Positions 47,220-58,525 of a stretch of 64,000 nucleotides of DNA are shown here, in pieces. The translations under genes were made by a program, and so were the position numbers. The stretch is from Metallyticus violacea (Eukaryota; Arthropoda; Insecta; Mantodea; Metallyticidae): NCBI GenBank assembly GCA_030762175.1, contig CM060831.1:35555501-35619500 (forward strand), given 5' to 3'. A model generated the notes under the pieces. That model was not told where the DNA came from and did not search any database. It was given only the letters and a program-made list of their open reading frames with translations. Each line of letters opens with the position of its first letter. Positions within the stretch are counted from its first letter, which is position 1.

Positions 47220-47660
47220 TCTCCAAAAGGGCAGCCAGGAAGTCGTCATTTCCCGATCCAAGTTTGGCTTCCTGTGTTTTAATTTCCGGTCTACTCTGAG
47301 TTTTAAACACAACTTTTACCAATAAATTCTCTACAAACGATAGAATTTCGCACGTAATGGACATCCATTGCATAAAAGCCGCGCTTAGCCGCCGCTTTCA
47401 GAACCATTAACCATGTTTCTTCCTTTGTTCTTATTTCGGCAACTTTGTACAGTGCAGTAGATGCCATTAATGTGGCAATTGATATGAGCTGCATTAGAGC
47501 GATTCGCATAATTCATTAAACAATAACCCCCAGCCTTTCGCATCATTAATGATTTATCACCTATTAATCGGACAAGTAATTGCAGAACTCATTTGCCTCC
47601 CATTATCATCAAAACATCATTTGCCATATTACTGCTCTTCCATTATCTGTGTGATAGAAA
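47220..47660. promoter_or_regulatory. Candidate conserved element with clustered homeodomain sites
   Basis: This lies directly after the purine tract but has quite different composition and no TE traits. A perfect 12-bp palindrome ATCATTAATGAT sits at 47542-47553. ATTCATTAAAC, CTATTAATCGG, AGTAATTGCAG and CCATTATCATC occur within 130 bp around it, several ATTA/TAAT homeodomain cores. A 68-codon minus-strand frame (47509-47303) also crosses the left part and is unrecognised. Enhancer function is inference. Confidence 0.38.
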
Positions 47661-47664
47661 ATGC

Positions 47665-48725
47665 TTGGCTTTATACCGTTTTCCTGTGTTGCTAATATTT
47701 TAATTCGTATTCATTTAGGTAGAAAACAGTGAATAGATTTCGAATGCTTTAAGTCCAGTGAGAGGTTTTAACTTTAAATGTAAAGTTCCAGAAGAACTTT
47801 AATATTCGTAACATATGCCAATATTTTAATTCTTTTGCGAAACGCTTTCGCTGAATGGTTAGAACGTAATCTGAAATCTATCTCGGCAGATTAAGTAGAA
47901 AGTACATGCAATAGGAACAGAAAACTAGTGGGTTATAAAAGATAATGGGAGAGAAGAGACAAACAAAATTTCTTTGAGAATGTATAAGGAAAACCCAGAA
48001 GCACATGATTGACTGTGGAACTTGTGTTCAAAGCTAGAAAAATCCGTCATTTCTAATTTTGTAAAAAACTAAAAATGAACCTCACAGCATTAATATGGAC
48101 TTAATATTCTGTAAACATACTGAGGAATCACCTACAAAGTTATATTTTCAATCACATTCTGTTTTACACAAAATGTCCTTCAGCTATTGTAAATATGCAC
48201 AATTGGTTCAATTTTAGTCCGTAAGACTTATTCAGCATTGTTTGGACATGTTTAGTTTAGGTTGAAAATAACAAAGCGTTTCTCAAGACAATGTTTCATT
48301 TTATATTAAAAAGAAGTACTTACACTGGAACGTGTCCATACAAGACTTGTTTGGTACTGACTGAAATGGTGTAAACATTTTTATTTTTTAAGTTCCCTGT
48401 AGGAATGTAAGATTTTGAGCGAACATACTTATTCGAACGGCAATTTTATGTCAAATTTATTCAAGTTTGACTGAAAATTAATACATAAATCAAGAGAATC
48501 CAGTAAAATCATACGGCAAACATCATTACTCATTTTCATAAAATCACGAACGTGTCTGGTTTTTGACTCAAACTCCATCTATGTCTGGTGGACGAAGAAG
48601 TGAACTGGAAGGATGGATTAAAATAAAATGCACCGTGTATTGCAAACTGATTCAAGAAAGGAATAACACGAGAATAAACTAGTGTTACTATTAATGCTAG
48701 AGATAAACCTGACTTAAAGCAAGTA
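47665..48725. other. AT-rich non-coding DNA
   Basis: No gene recognised. A weak A-box-like gctgaatggttagaacg near 47850 is not accompanied by a B box. Confidence 0.4.
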
Positions 48726-48731
48726 GTTTCC

Positions 48732-49405
48732 ATGTTTTCAAGCTCCAACATTCGAGAAGTGCAAGGCTCTTCAACTCAGCAAATAACATTTCACACACTC
48801 ACTTGGGTCAGCAAAGAAGCCACTGACAGACAAACAGTAAAATTGACATTCAATAAGACTAATTTCTTGGGAAATAATGTGACGGAGTTTTGCTTGCATG
48901 GAATAAGAAGTAAAGCTGATTTGTCACACTTCACCAGGAGTGAAAAGAAACCGTGGCTTGCGATGCTCCTCACATACTCTCAGAGTGAGTTCAAGAAAAG
49001 CATTTCCTCATATGAATCTCGCACTCCTTTTTCATGGCAGCTCTGCGGTGAATTCACGAAATGCACGGACCGCCACCTCGGTATCAAATCAAATAGAATA
49101 TGCAAATGCGGTACGTGTAGCGAATGTTGTTCCACTTCGCCGAACGGAGAGATGATTTTATTGATCCCAACCAATTGCGGCCTTTCATCTTATTACTGAA
49201 GAATGATGTACGTGGCTGGAAAAATCGCTTGTCCGAGATGGTCTCATATATTAACGCTGACTTTAAGAAAAAGAGGCAATGCCTAGCGTCAGATAACATC
49301 CTCTGCTTCAAGACGTGGTCACACCTCGTTTTTCTGAGTGGACGGGCTTATCCACTCCTAGATCTGACGTGCTGTAAATTCTCCAGCATGAACAATGTTT
49401 CTTAA
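48732..49405 (+). other. Longest open frame in the window; unrecognised
   Basis: The 155-codon frame 48732-49199 is the longest here. A second phase (49124-49405) continues with charged/hydrophobic alternation (RRDDFIDPNQLRPFILLLKN then WKNRLSEMVSYINADFKKK). Overlapping frames are open on the opposite strand too (60-75 codons), as happens in balanced-composition DNA. I recognise no domain. A decayed transposon, a host exon or a conserved non-coding block are all possible. I do not claim it is a gene. Confidence 0.25.
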
Positions 49406-49496
49406 ATACTGTTCCGTGCAACGCTAGTAATCCCTTTATTTCTATTTTCTATCTTCATCTATTAATTATATATAGTATAAGTGTATTTAAAATTTG

Positions 49497-49792
49497 TGCC
49501 GTGGCCGAGTGGTTAGACCTCTCCTATCCCACCAAGGGGACTTGGGTTCACACAGAGGTTGTAGTTTGACATTTGTGCCGGATGAAGCGATACCTGGGCA
49601 GGTTTCCTCCGGGGTCTTTGGTTTCACTCCGCCATTGCCCCATCTTCATTTCATTCCCATGCCCATCTTCACCCTCAACTGGCGAAATGTAGTCTGCCGA
49701 TTTCTCCATGCGCGCATTCAAATGCACTATACTACAGCCATCTAATGTACAGTGGGAGAACTCCATTGCACACCACCAGTATATTTAAATCG
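49497..49792 (+). repeat. SINE family C, tRNA-derived
   Basis: It begins gccgtggccgagtggttaga, a canonical A box (TGGCCGAGTGG). A B-box-like gacttgggttcacacagag follows 45 bp later. This matches the head of a Leu/Ser-type tRNA with a long variable arm. The body continues through gatgaagcgatacctgggca and cagccatctaatgtacagtg to about 49790. It differs from families A and B beyond the head. I saw no target-site duplication. Confidence 0.75.
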
Positions 49793-49794
49793 GA

Positions 49795-50695
49795 ATGAGA
49801 TAAAAAATTAACGTCTCAGCCCGGACTTCAAATATGCATCTTTGATTTAAGAGATTTGAGTACTAAAAAGTCTAGCCTATATAAATATACCAATATACTA
49901 ATATGCTCTAAATTGTACACAATTAAATTTAATTATAATGCAGTTAGAGTGCTTTCATAAGGACGTTCATTTGTGACAGAGCAGACTGCATGGCGGATGA
50001 AAACGCAGTATGACGCTGAGTCGGATGTATATTACTTCTATTTCAGGTATTGTTCTATCATGAACCTTACAATTACAACCAGCTACCCATTTCATAAAAA
50101 ATGTTTAAAATGTTCTTGTTCTACCATACATCTCACACACATTTTAAGAATGTTTGCATTCATACGAGTTATTTATCTTGTGAAGTTGCTGCAATCTTTC
50201 ATTTCCTCCTGTCTAAGCGTGTTTTTCCGATGCACTTTATTTTTCAAGTTCCACCATAAATAGTAAGGTATGGTTTCGCGCTGACCATTGTCCCTTACTA
50301 GTGGTCCTCAATTAAAGCTAACGATAGATTAGCTTATTGTGTTGTAGCAGAATCTTGTTGAAATTATGCATGTTTACATATAACCTTTAACTCATGAGGT
50401 GCATCCGGTAGTCTGCGGGACCGCTATTATCAAAAATAATGTTTTTAATGTTTTGAGCATTCTAATTAAAACAATGCATCATGTATTTCAATGAATAATT
50501 AAAGAGTATGTATATGTCCCTTTTTAATTTCATATCACTAAACATACGTTACATTATTTGACTTTTTATCACACAAAATCATATATCTATGAAGTTTTTT
50601 TTTCTTTAATAACACTGTAAAAACGAATTAATAGTGAAATATATATTTAACTCTCAAATATGTTATATATCAGTTGTAGGTATGATACAAATCCG
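49795..50695. other. AT-rich non-coding DNA
   Basis: No feature recognised. Confidence 0.4.
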
Positions 50696-50699
50696 CAGG

Positions 50700-51080
50700 G
50701 TTCCTGCATCAGCATGACGGTCTATATCTTTAGCTCCAGCATGAAGCCCTGGAGGCTGCAGGACGATATTACGCCTCGAAGTGCATGAAAATCGACTTTG
50801 AGCAGGTACTTTAAACCATTTGAAACGCTATTTACCTAGTAGTATTGTCTCTGCAGAGCGAACACAGACTCTTCATAGTCAGAACAAGCAGATTCGTCCA
50901 CATCATTAATGTCCTGGAGTTCTTATTTAGGCTCTTGTTCATGATCATTAGCGATTGCAAATTCGTCGTCTATTCCTCCAGCCACTAAGTGACAGCTTCA
51001 TCAAACTTAGGTATTTCACGACGCGTGATCTAAACAAATTCTAGGAGAGCGAAAAGGTCAGTCATTGTTGGGTATGTGAG
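50700..51080 (-). pseudogene. Unrecognised coding-like minus-strand relic
   Basis: Minus-strand fragments read TRREIPKFDEAV, then WLEE, then (one frame over) DDEFAIANDHEQEPK, a stop, and ELQDINDVDESACSDYEESV with FALQRQYY. The acidic spacing resembles the C-terminal tail of pogo/Jerky-type or the acidic N-terminus of piggyBac-type transposases. No diagnostic motif is present. I leave it unnamed. Confidence 0.3.
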
Positions 51081-51084
51081 TTAA

Positions 51085-51940
51085 GGATTTGTCCGATAAT
51101 AATTCTTCCAACAATGGCGTGATTGTTTTATCTGTATATATTTGCACATTTACGTTATTTTCATAAAATTTAGGTGGTAAACAATCACAGCCGTTCATAC
51201 ATCATGCAATGGCGTTTCGTGTACAAGATTGGATTAGATCTGCACTCTGTTGTTCAGCGAGGTTACAGTGTTATTTAAATGGAACTATCTTATTGCGTTT
51301 AAAAAAAAAAAGTGTATGTGGGGATAGCAAATGTCATTCCTAACATTATCCAAAATCCAGTTACAGAAATGTACTATACTTATTAATTTACGTGCTGTAA
51401 CTCCTGAACAACAATTATCTTACACGGTTTTAGTTTTAAAAGTTGGGTGTCATTGCAAGTTCCTCTTTCCTGTGCAAGCCTTTGCAGAAAAGTCTATGGA
51501 CTTCATTTTAACCGTTTTCTGATTTCGTAAAGTTTCTCCTTGGTAAGCACACGGCGGTTTGCTTTCGATTTCTTAATGGGAGCAGAATCCGTTTCCCTAA
51601 GTCTATTTACAGATAACAAACAAAATATCTGTGAGGTGTAGAAACACCGGGGAATTTTCCTACATACGTATATCCATCTCACTTTTCTGCAAGAGTTTCA
51701 CGTACAAATCATACATTAATAGTCTGTATTTTAAAGGATATTAGCGTTTTGCTATAATAACAGCACTAAACACAAAAATAACACTCTTTCAATACTTGTC
51801 ACCTTAGGAACGTACAAACAGCACGACGAAAACGCTTCAAATGCTTTAAGCAGGGACAGTAAAGGCCAGAGGAACCGGTAAGCAACACGTGCTTCTCCGC
51901 CATAGCTACCCACATTCGAGCAAATAAACATTCAATTGAA
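51085..51940. other. No gene recognised
   Basis: Mixed-composition DNA with nothing I can support. Confidence 0.4.
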
Positions 51941-51944
51941 GGTT

Positions 51945-52075
51945 TTTGCACGATAACTCAATGATTAAGATATCAGTCATAAATCAAATGTGAATGGTTT
52001 GAATTCCGGCCGTTATCTACAATTTTTCCCTTACAATTTGAAACGGTTTTATGTGAAAATGACACTTAAACATAA
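51945..52075 (+). repeat. tRNA-like head, candidate SINE
   Basis: An A-box-like gataactcaatgattaaga is followed 35 bp later by a B-box-like ggtttgaattccggcc. The two ends, GATAACT and GTTATC, can pair as an acceptor-like stem. The body that follows (ttacaatttgaaacggtttt) matches none of the other families in the window. It is a decayed tRNA-derived unit, not a functional tRNA. Confidence 0.45.
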
Positions 52076-52574
52076 TATGTATATAATAACTAATTCTGAC
52101 AAATTTTTATACCAATAAAACGTAAAAATGTATTAGTAATACGGTTTTCCCTCTCTTTACAGTTTAATAGGGTTAAGCGAAGACTGTTGAATAGTTATCT
52201 TTATATTTACTGCAATTCCATTAAAATTATTGAAAAGTTTATCACATTTAAACAATTTATAATAAAATAATTATTATTCAAATAGGCAAGCCAAAAATAC
52301 ACCCTCGTTGTTGTCGTCATAGTTTCCCGGCACGCACTTTCGACAAAGGCAGACGGGTGCATCAGCCCCAGATTTTCCAGAACCATCAAAGAATGCTATG
52401 AAAGTTGATGTTTCCTTAACAACTTAATTGGTGATAAAACAATTTTCTGTACTTGTTTATAAAAAAATATATGAAAAATATAGAATCACATTTCAGAATA
52501 CAATTTTCTCCTATTAAGGCGGATATATCATCACCGCTTTTAAGTAAGTGAAATACAGCATTATCCCTCTCACA

Positions 52575-52815
52575 CCACCACGAGTGGGCGAGGTCGTTAT
52601 GACACAGACTTGTGAGAAGATATGGAGTTCGATCCCTACCAGGACCATCTTCCCTAATTAAGGTTTTTTTCTCAGTTTTTTCTCAATTCTCATAAATGGC
52701 AAATGCCGGGAATGTAACCTTAACTTAGACCATAAACGCTTCCATCCTTTCCAATTTGTAATGTCATTCATGTACCACTCCCTCTGACGCCTCAGCAGTA
52801 TAAACAATAAATGCC
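52575..52815 (+). repeat. SINE family A copy, diverged
   Basis: The head is gagtgggcgaggtcgttatg with B box ggagttcgatccctaccag. The body ctcataaatggcaaatgccg and the decayed tail ctctgacgcctcagcagtat lie in the same order as in other family A copies. It is one of the most diverged members. Confidence 0.85.
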
Positions 52816-52956
52816 TTTCTCTTACTCAGGAACTAAAATGACGTAATATTGTGTCATCATGTTTTGTTACTTATTATTAATATTAATGCTTTATGCGTTT
52901 TATATATTTTTGCAGTAACATTATTGTTGTAATTCTTGTGAAAGAATGTTTTACAA

Positions 52957-53141
52957 CAGGGGTGGCTTCGATGAGTCAAATTTGAGTTACACTATGCCTG
53001 CAAAGCACAGTAGCAAAGGATCGAAGTGCGTTATCGATCGATTACATAATGTTGTCATGACACTCGATTGCTGTACGCCACTTAAAAATCAAACGATGCG
53101 GGTTGCTAACTTCTAGTTTGACTCGGCGTTTGCCACCCGTG
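52957..53141. mobile_element. hAT-type MITE, 185 bp
   Basis: The element starts CAGGGGTGGC and ends GCCACCCGTG. Further in, gagtcaaa on the left pairs with tttgactc on the right, so the imperfect TIRs span about 22-25 bp. The flanking octamers ttttacaa (52949-52956) and cattacaa (53142-53149) match at 6 of 8, consistent with an 8-bp hAT target-site duplication after mutation. There is no coding capacity. The interior is GC-richer than the surroundings and includes atcgatcgat. Confidence 0.75.
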
Positions 53142-53280
53142 CATTACAATAAAAAGTAATGTTGAAATAAATTACTTGTTTTGCATATATATTTAGTTTT
53201 ATAATCTAATGATGAACAACTATAAAATATATAGAAAGAAAATTTAGGATTTTTAACTTAGGAGTTAAAATCTAGGGTGT

Positions 53281-53585
53281 CCGTGCAGCAAGAATGAACA
53301 GTGTTTAACGCCGTTTTTGCTACAGAGGCACCACAGACGATGGACACTGGTGACACATGAAATGAAATGATATATTGGGAAAGGATTTATTTTTTAGGGA
53401 AGGAATCGTTCCAGGCCTAAGTTTAGGTACCTCTCCGGCATTTGCCATTTATGAGGACTGAGGAAACCCTGGAAAAAACCTCAGTCAGGGAGGACGGTCC
53501 TGGCGGGATTCGAACCCTAGACCTCCCGCTCAAGATTCCGCGATTTAACGACCTCAGCTACCCATGGCGGTTCCGTGCAGCAAGA
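53281..53585 (-). mobile_element. SINE family A, full length, with 13-bp TSD
   Basis: The SINE lies at about 53294-53572 on the minus strand. It has head ggtagctgaggtcgttaaat, B box agggttcgaatcccgcc, body ctcataaatggcaaatgccg and tail catcgtctgtggtgcctctg then gcgttaaacactgttc. The sequence ccgtgcagcaaga at 53281-53293 is repeated at 53573-53585, a target-site duplication. It is a well-preserved copy. Confidence 0.93.
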
Positions 53586-53589
53586 TATC

Positions 53590-54265
53590 ATTAAAGGGAG
53601 CCCGAGGTGAAGAGACGTTTGATAATCTGTGCTGTATACAATGCCGCATATCGCTACTCTCACGATGTATCGAAAAAAAAACAGTGAAATGAATTGTCTT
53701 TCTCATCTTATCTCAGCCCTTTTCTCGATCTTTTTAAATGTTCTTTACTTAGATAGTTGAAAGAGTTTTTAGGAATGATAAAACTTACTAGCGATGGGTC
53801 ATACCAATAAAGTTTTAAAGACATAATTTTTAGTGATAAAATTTAACTTTACAATATTTTGGCAGTTTAATGCGAAACATACACGTGGTACTGGTTTCAC
53901 TGTTATTACTTCCGGTTCATGCATATGAGAGGTGTGCAAATTGAGACATTCGGTTCCATCTGCAGAAAAACAAAGGTGACAAGCGACGAACAATGTTGCT
54001 CAGAAACTCTGCTTTTATCTCAACAAATCTTCATCTAATTTGTATGATGCTACAGGGGGGGCTATGGAGAATTTTCTTCCCTATATTTCAGCTCAAAAAT
54101 GGTTTAAAATGTTTAAGAGGGAGAACGATACATTTCAAAGGAAGCCAGATCCGGATCTCCACGTTGTTCTCTAACGAAGAAAACATAACCACGCTACTGT
54201 GGATCTTCGTATATCATTAAGAACTTTTCTTTCAGAAATTCTGAACATTTTACTTGGTGTCACCC
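53590..54265. other. No gene recognised
   Basis: No gene or element that I can support. Confidence 0.4.
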
Positions 54266-54466
54266 ACACGCTGATTACTTAAAAATTAACATGTGACCTT
54301 GTGCACGGTGGGTTCCATGAACAAAAGGACGTTCGCGTGCAGGTTTGCATGCAGTTGAAGATGATGTTACAGGAAGGCAACATTTTTTTTCAAAGGTAAT
54401 CGCTACATCATTTCTATCCTGAGAGCAAACAGCAAAGCTGTGTGTGCAAATGTCCTTCATTACCGA

Positions 54467-54468
<2 letters not shown>

Positions 54469-54514
<46 letters not shown>
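54469..54514. repeat. Poly-A tract, 46 bases
   Basis: The longest homopolymer in the window. It directly precedes the mariner relic coding region. It could be assembly-inflated or the tail of an insertion within that element. Confidence 0.95.
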
Positions 54515-54515
<1 letters not shown>

Positions 54516-54535
54516 ATGTGTTTGGTTCTGCTCAG

Positions 54536-54965
54536 AAAGTTACTATCATTTCATTTTGCGATATTCAAAGAAGGGGTTACCAGCTTGTCGTGTCTGCATA
54601 CACAACTGTAACTAGAGAAATACATATATCACAAGCACAAGCTGGATACTACAGCATGATAATGCACGGCCGCATATCGCACATGTTGTAACTGAATATC
54701 CACAAAAATTCATGAGCGAGTCCTCCATCCTCCCTACAGTGCAGATTTAGCCCCATGTGACTTTTTTCTTTTCCCCAAATTGAGGAAACACCTTCGTGGG
54801 AAGCATTTTCCAGCACTAGAAGGAGTGGCAACGGCTGCGGAGGCAATTCTGAAGGACCTTTAAAAAGGGTTTGCAGCATGTCTTTGAAGACTGGCAGAAA
54901 TTCTGGTAAAGTGCAGTGCATCCAACGGGGTCTATTTTGTGAAAGCTGATAATGGAAGTGGAATC
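54536..54965 (+). pseudogene. Mariner transposase C-terminal relic
   Basis: Collinear, frameshifted pieces read LQHDNARPHIAHVVTEYPQK (about 54650; second catalytic Asp present in HDNARPH), then APCDFFLFPKLRKHLRGKHF (third catalytic Asp in CDFFLF). These are followed by PALEGVATAAEAILKDL and, after a stop, EILVKCSASNGVYFVKAD, equivalent to 'W..C....G.YFE'. This is a standard mariner (DD34D) ending. At least two frameshifts and a stop inactivate it. The 5' half is replaced or obscured by the long A run upstream. Confidence 0.85.
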
Positions 54966-55089
54966 CCTATGAACACTTCAACACTAATTTCAATCACATC
55001 AGAGGACGTAATTCATTCTTGAACAATTCCAAGAATGCAACCCCTGGTCGACTAAACCAGGCGACCTTTTGGTTTAGTCCAGGGGTTTT

Positions 55090-55625
55090 CTATGGCCAAT
55101 CATCTAAATTATGAAACTGGGTATAGGTATGTTGTTAAAAAATTTGAACCATTCTTTATAGAACAACCCTCTCTATTGTTGTGGAAAAGTGTTGCGTCTG
55201 CAGTCAAAAGAAAATTCTTTACGTGGATTGCAAATAAAGGGGATGACAATGGTAAGCTGATTATACTGTTAGTGTCGTTTCCCTTAAGGTGTATACATAC
55301 CCACACTTCAATCGCCCATAATGAAATGCAGCTATGATAAACTGGGTTGTAAAGCACGTAATTGTAGGACTGCCAATTGGCCATTCCAACTATGAAGTCC
55401 AGTTATCCAGCCAGCCAGCGCTGTACATCATCGCGTTACGTATGCTGACGTTTGCCAAGGAGCGCTTCGCTGCCCAGATAATAACGAACGCGTTATCTTC
55501 ACGGCTACTGCGAAATGTTGCAACGAGTATGGCTATCAGCATTAAAAATGGAATTTGCCTTACTAAGTTCAAAGAGCGAGTTCATTATGCGCGGTTCTTA
55601 TATCAATGAAAATCTGAGTGCTTTA
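55090..55625. promoter_or_regulatory. Candidate conserved non-coding element
   Basis: This 500-bp block has balanced composition and no TE hallmarks, next to very AT-rich DNA on the right. It contains a Sox-like CTCTATTGTTGTGG (near 55170), CCCATAATGAAATGCAGCTA (near 55316), CCAATTGGCCATTCC (near 55373) and opposed GATA cores (CAGATAATAACG, CGTTATCTTCAC near 55478-55504). Frames of 81-91 codons are open on both strands. No protein family is recognised, so a coding reading cannot be excluded. Confidence 0.35.
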
Positions 55626-55629
55626 TGAT

Positions 55630-57125
55630 CTTTTGAATACATTTTTTTTTACCCAAAATATGCATATAAGTAAATTTCTATTATAATTGGATTCAGCAAA
55701 GTTTACTTAATTTATTAAAAATAAAAAATTACAAAAACTGTGTTATTCTTGTACGTTAAGGGCAAATTATATATACAAACATATAAAATTATGTAAGATC
55801 GGTACATATAAAGTAATGCAAACGAAAATTTCTGAGCAACGTATAATTATATAACAAATATAATTCAAATAATATAAACTGTATTTAATTGTAAACTATA
55901 ATACTTACGTACCTAACAGTTAAACTTTTTTTAAATAATTATATTTTATACTTTCAAAATATCTATTACGTCAAATAGCTTAACGTCAAGTTACGGTAAT
56001 TTTTAATAAATCATAATTTAATAAATCCCTTAAGTTTATAGCAAATAAATCTTACAACACAACTATTATGTCAATAATAACATGAAATACAATTAGTTAT
56101 CTAAAGTTCATTTTTTACTCTAACCGTCTTTAAAATGGTATAGCAGCTTGTTAAAAATATTACCTGTATACGAGGGTTGTAAAAATAGCAGCACATTGCA
56201 GCAACTTCAATAAATGAATGTAGCTCTAACCTAAGAGGCTACTATTTAACAAACCAGATCAATTTTGAACATATTTAATTTGGCATTCTGTTGTTAATTC
56301 CAATGTAATATATTTGCTTTTGACAAAGAGCTAAAACGATAACCCCCAGTATTTGGTCTAGGTAAAGCAATTTGCCTTTTAAACGGAGGAAGAAACATTT
56401 CAAAATTTAAATTTTATTTGTTCCAACTATTTAAAACATCATGCAAATATAAGCACAGCGAAACACCATAAATAAATTTCCCGATACATGATAAATAAAC
56501 TATAGGCAAATTAAAAAAATAACAGAAAGTATAAGTATAGATAATGATACAGACTTGGGGTGGGAATTCCCCTAAAAATTCAATTTGACGAAAAAAAAAG
56601 TTTTCACCACTGAATGTCTTAAGAAACAAATAAAAATGTTGTAGCTAATACTTGTGAAACCTTTACGATTGTAACATACATAATCCTTCCAAATATTTAA
56701 TATTCAAATAATAAATGAATTATCTATAACGTGTTCAATGGATGGAAAATTGCATTTGGCACGAGTTTAAAAATGTTAGACAATCGCAGGCAGGAGGCGT
56801 CAATGACGAACAATTATTCAATCATAATTCGAATACTGCAATGTCGACTTATGTCTGATGAAGTCACTGCCAAAACGAGTTACCTTCCGCGAGATTTCAG
56901 AAGTAAATCTGGATAGAAGCGAAAAGCAAGAAGTTTATAACAGGTGAAGGATGACGTCACAGTCAACAAGATCGATACTTGTTACCAAGATGCTCTTAAG
57001 ACCAATAGGTTTTATAAACTATTGAACGTATCAAGGAAAGGGGAAGAGGGAAAGGAAAGGAAATGTCAAATTGGTAGATAGGAACAGATGGCAAATATCA
57101 GTACATCTATATTTAAGAAATCTTA
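55630..57125. other. Very AT-rich DNA; isolated CRE palindrome
   Basis: The part at 55630-56700 is extremely AT-rich with no feature. A perfect CRE palindrome TGACGTCA lies at 56952-56959 within a more balanced 250-bp stretch (56730-56990). A GGAAAG-rich patch occurs at 57030-57065. Confidence 0.45.
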
Positions 57126-57129
57126 TTCC

Positions 57130-57760
57130 AAAATCAGATATTATTACAGCCCTTCAGTACAATCCCATGTCATATTCATCACTCATTATCACACTTCTGG
57201 AAGGCGTTGATTACCAGTGGCAGTATTCTTTCTATTGATGCCAGCGAACGCATGAAGGCTTTCCTCTGAGTGGTTTATTTAATTTGGGGAAGAGATTGAA
57301 ATCGCAGATGTTTATATCTATTTAATATGGAGTATTTTTCATCACCTCCAATTCCCAACGTACCAGTAAATCCCTCACAGTTGTGGCATTGTAGCACGGA
57401 GTGTTTTCATGCAAGACAATAAGCGTACAGGTTAGAAAACGTCGTTTTTACGCAAAGTAGGACAAACATTATGTTTCAGATACTTGTGGTATGCGTCAAT
57501 AAAAGCATGGCCTGTGAAACACATTTGAGGCATCATATACCAATATCAGTAACACTTTCATATTCCCGGTTTTAAGTAGGTGCATTAGGTCTCTGTTACC
57601 TTTACCAATACTAGCAATGGCGGTGCTCTCATTTGTTTCTGTGCAATAACGCGAATCCGTTGCCACTGTTTTTAACCCTCGTAAGATAAGAGCATTTAAA
57701 AAATATGATTTCAAGGTATATTGTTCCCCAGGTAAAAGGAACGTATGAATGACTTTCAAG
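57130..57760 (-). pseudogene. Mariner-type transposase relic, minus strand
   Basis: Read in reverse from 57700, KVLLILVYDASNVFHR matches 'K.ML..F.D..G..H.EF'. AYHKYLKHNVCPTLRKNDVF matches the following 'YY..VL..LR' segment. Then come LHENTPCYNATTVRDLL ('LHDNA..H.A', Asp replaced by Glu) and FNLFPKLNKPLRGKP ('CDF.LFPKLK..LRG', catalytic Asp in CDFN retained). The end is SLASIERILPLVINAFQKC. Several frame changes and stops are present. No termini were identified. Confidence 0.72.
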
Positions 57761-57764
57761 ACAG

Positions 57765-58450
57765 TTGCTTGAATTTATTCTCAAAATGGAAGTATAATTT
57801 CCAAAACTGCAGTATTAACCAACCACTACATTGCATTTTAAGGTTGCATATGGTAACACAGGACAAAACAAATATGCCGCCTAGCTTACAGTGGAGCACA
57901 AATTTCTCTTTCATGCTCATGCTAATGTGAAATTTATATAGCTTATTTTTCCAGTTGTCATTCACATCTGCCATATGGCAAGAATTTGTTGGACATATTG
58001 CGATACATTGAATACAGAGATAATTTATCTAAAAGCATGAAACAGCTAAAATATTGGTATGGGAAAAGATGTATTTTATTGAAAGGAAGTAGCCAGTGAA
58101 TTAGTAACGGCAAATTAATCACTGTATCTCAAGTTTTCTCGATGTATAAGCTTTTACCTGTAGTGAACACTTAAGACGGTCGATAGTATTCATACAAACA
58201 AGAAGCAGAAGAGTAGCGGTTGGGAACCAAAAACTGCAATATCAGGAAAAGATCAGCTAAAAAGCTTTTGAGTGGAGCAGAGGAGGAGGACATAATGTTT
58301 CATTTATTTATTTTAATTTAACGTCTTTAACGTTTGTGGTCAATGAATGAGTGACCTAATGAATTAGTGAAAGCGTAAAAAAGTTCAAGGGCCTAAAGCG
58401 TTAAAGCTATTGTCATGTTCATTCTAAAACTGAGGAAGCTAGGAATCAAT
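57765..58450. other. No gene recognised
   Basis: No feature that I can support. Confidence 0.4.
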
Positions 58451-58525
58451 TGAAATTCGAACTCGGATCCACATTGTGAGAGACTTGCACTTAACTGCTA
58501 AAGCACGGCGATGGCTTTCACAGCC
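58445..58525 (-). repeat. tRNA-like head, candidate SINE fragment
   Basis: On the minus strand, an A-box-like gctttagcagttaagtgc is followed by a B-box-like gatccgagttcgaatttc about 25 bp later. It lacks a paired acceptor stem and its body matches none of the named SINE families, so it is probably a relic. Confidence 0.45.

Noticed and set aside
49497..49560. Possible functional tRNA-Leu/Ser gene
   Set aside because: A and B boxes are present but no paired acceptor stem or complete cloverleaf can be drawn; it is a SINE head.
54275..54517. Minus-strand frame starting with a run of phenylalanines
   Set aside because: The run is the complement of the 46-base A tract.
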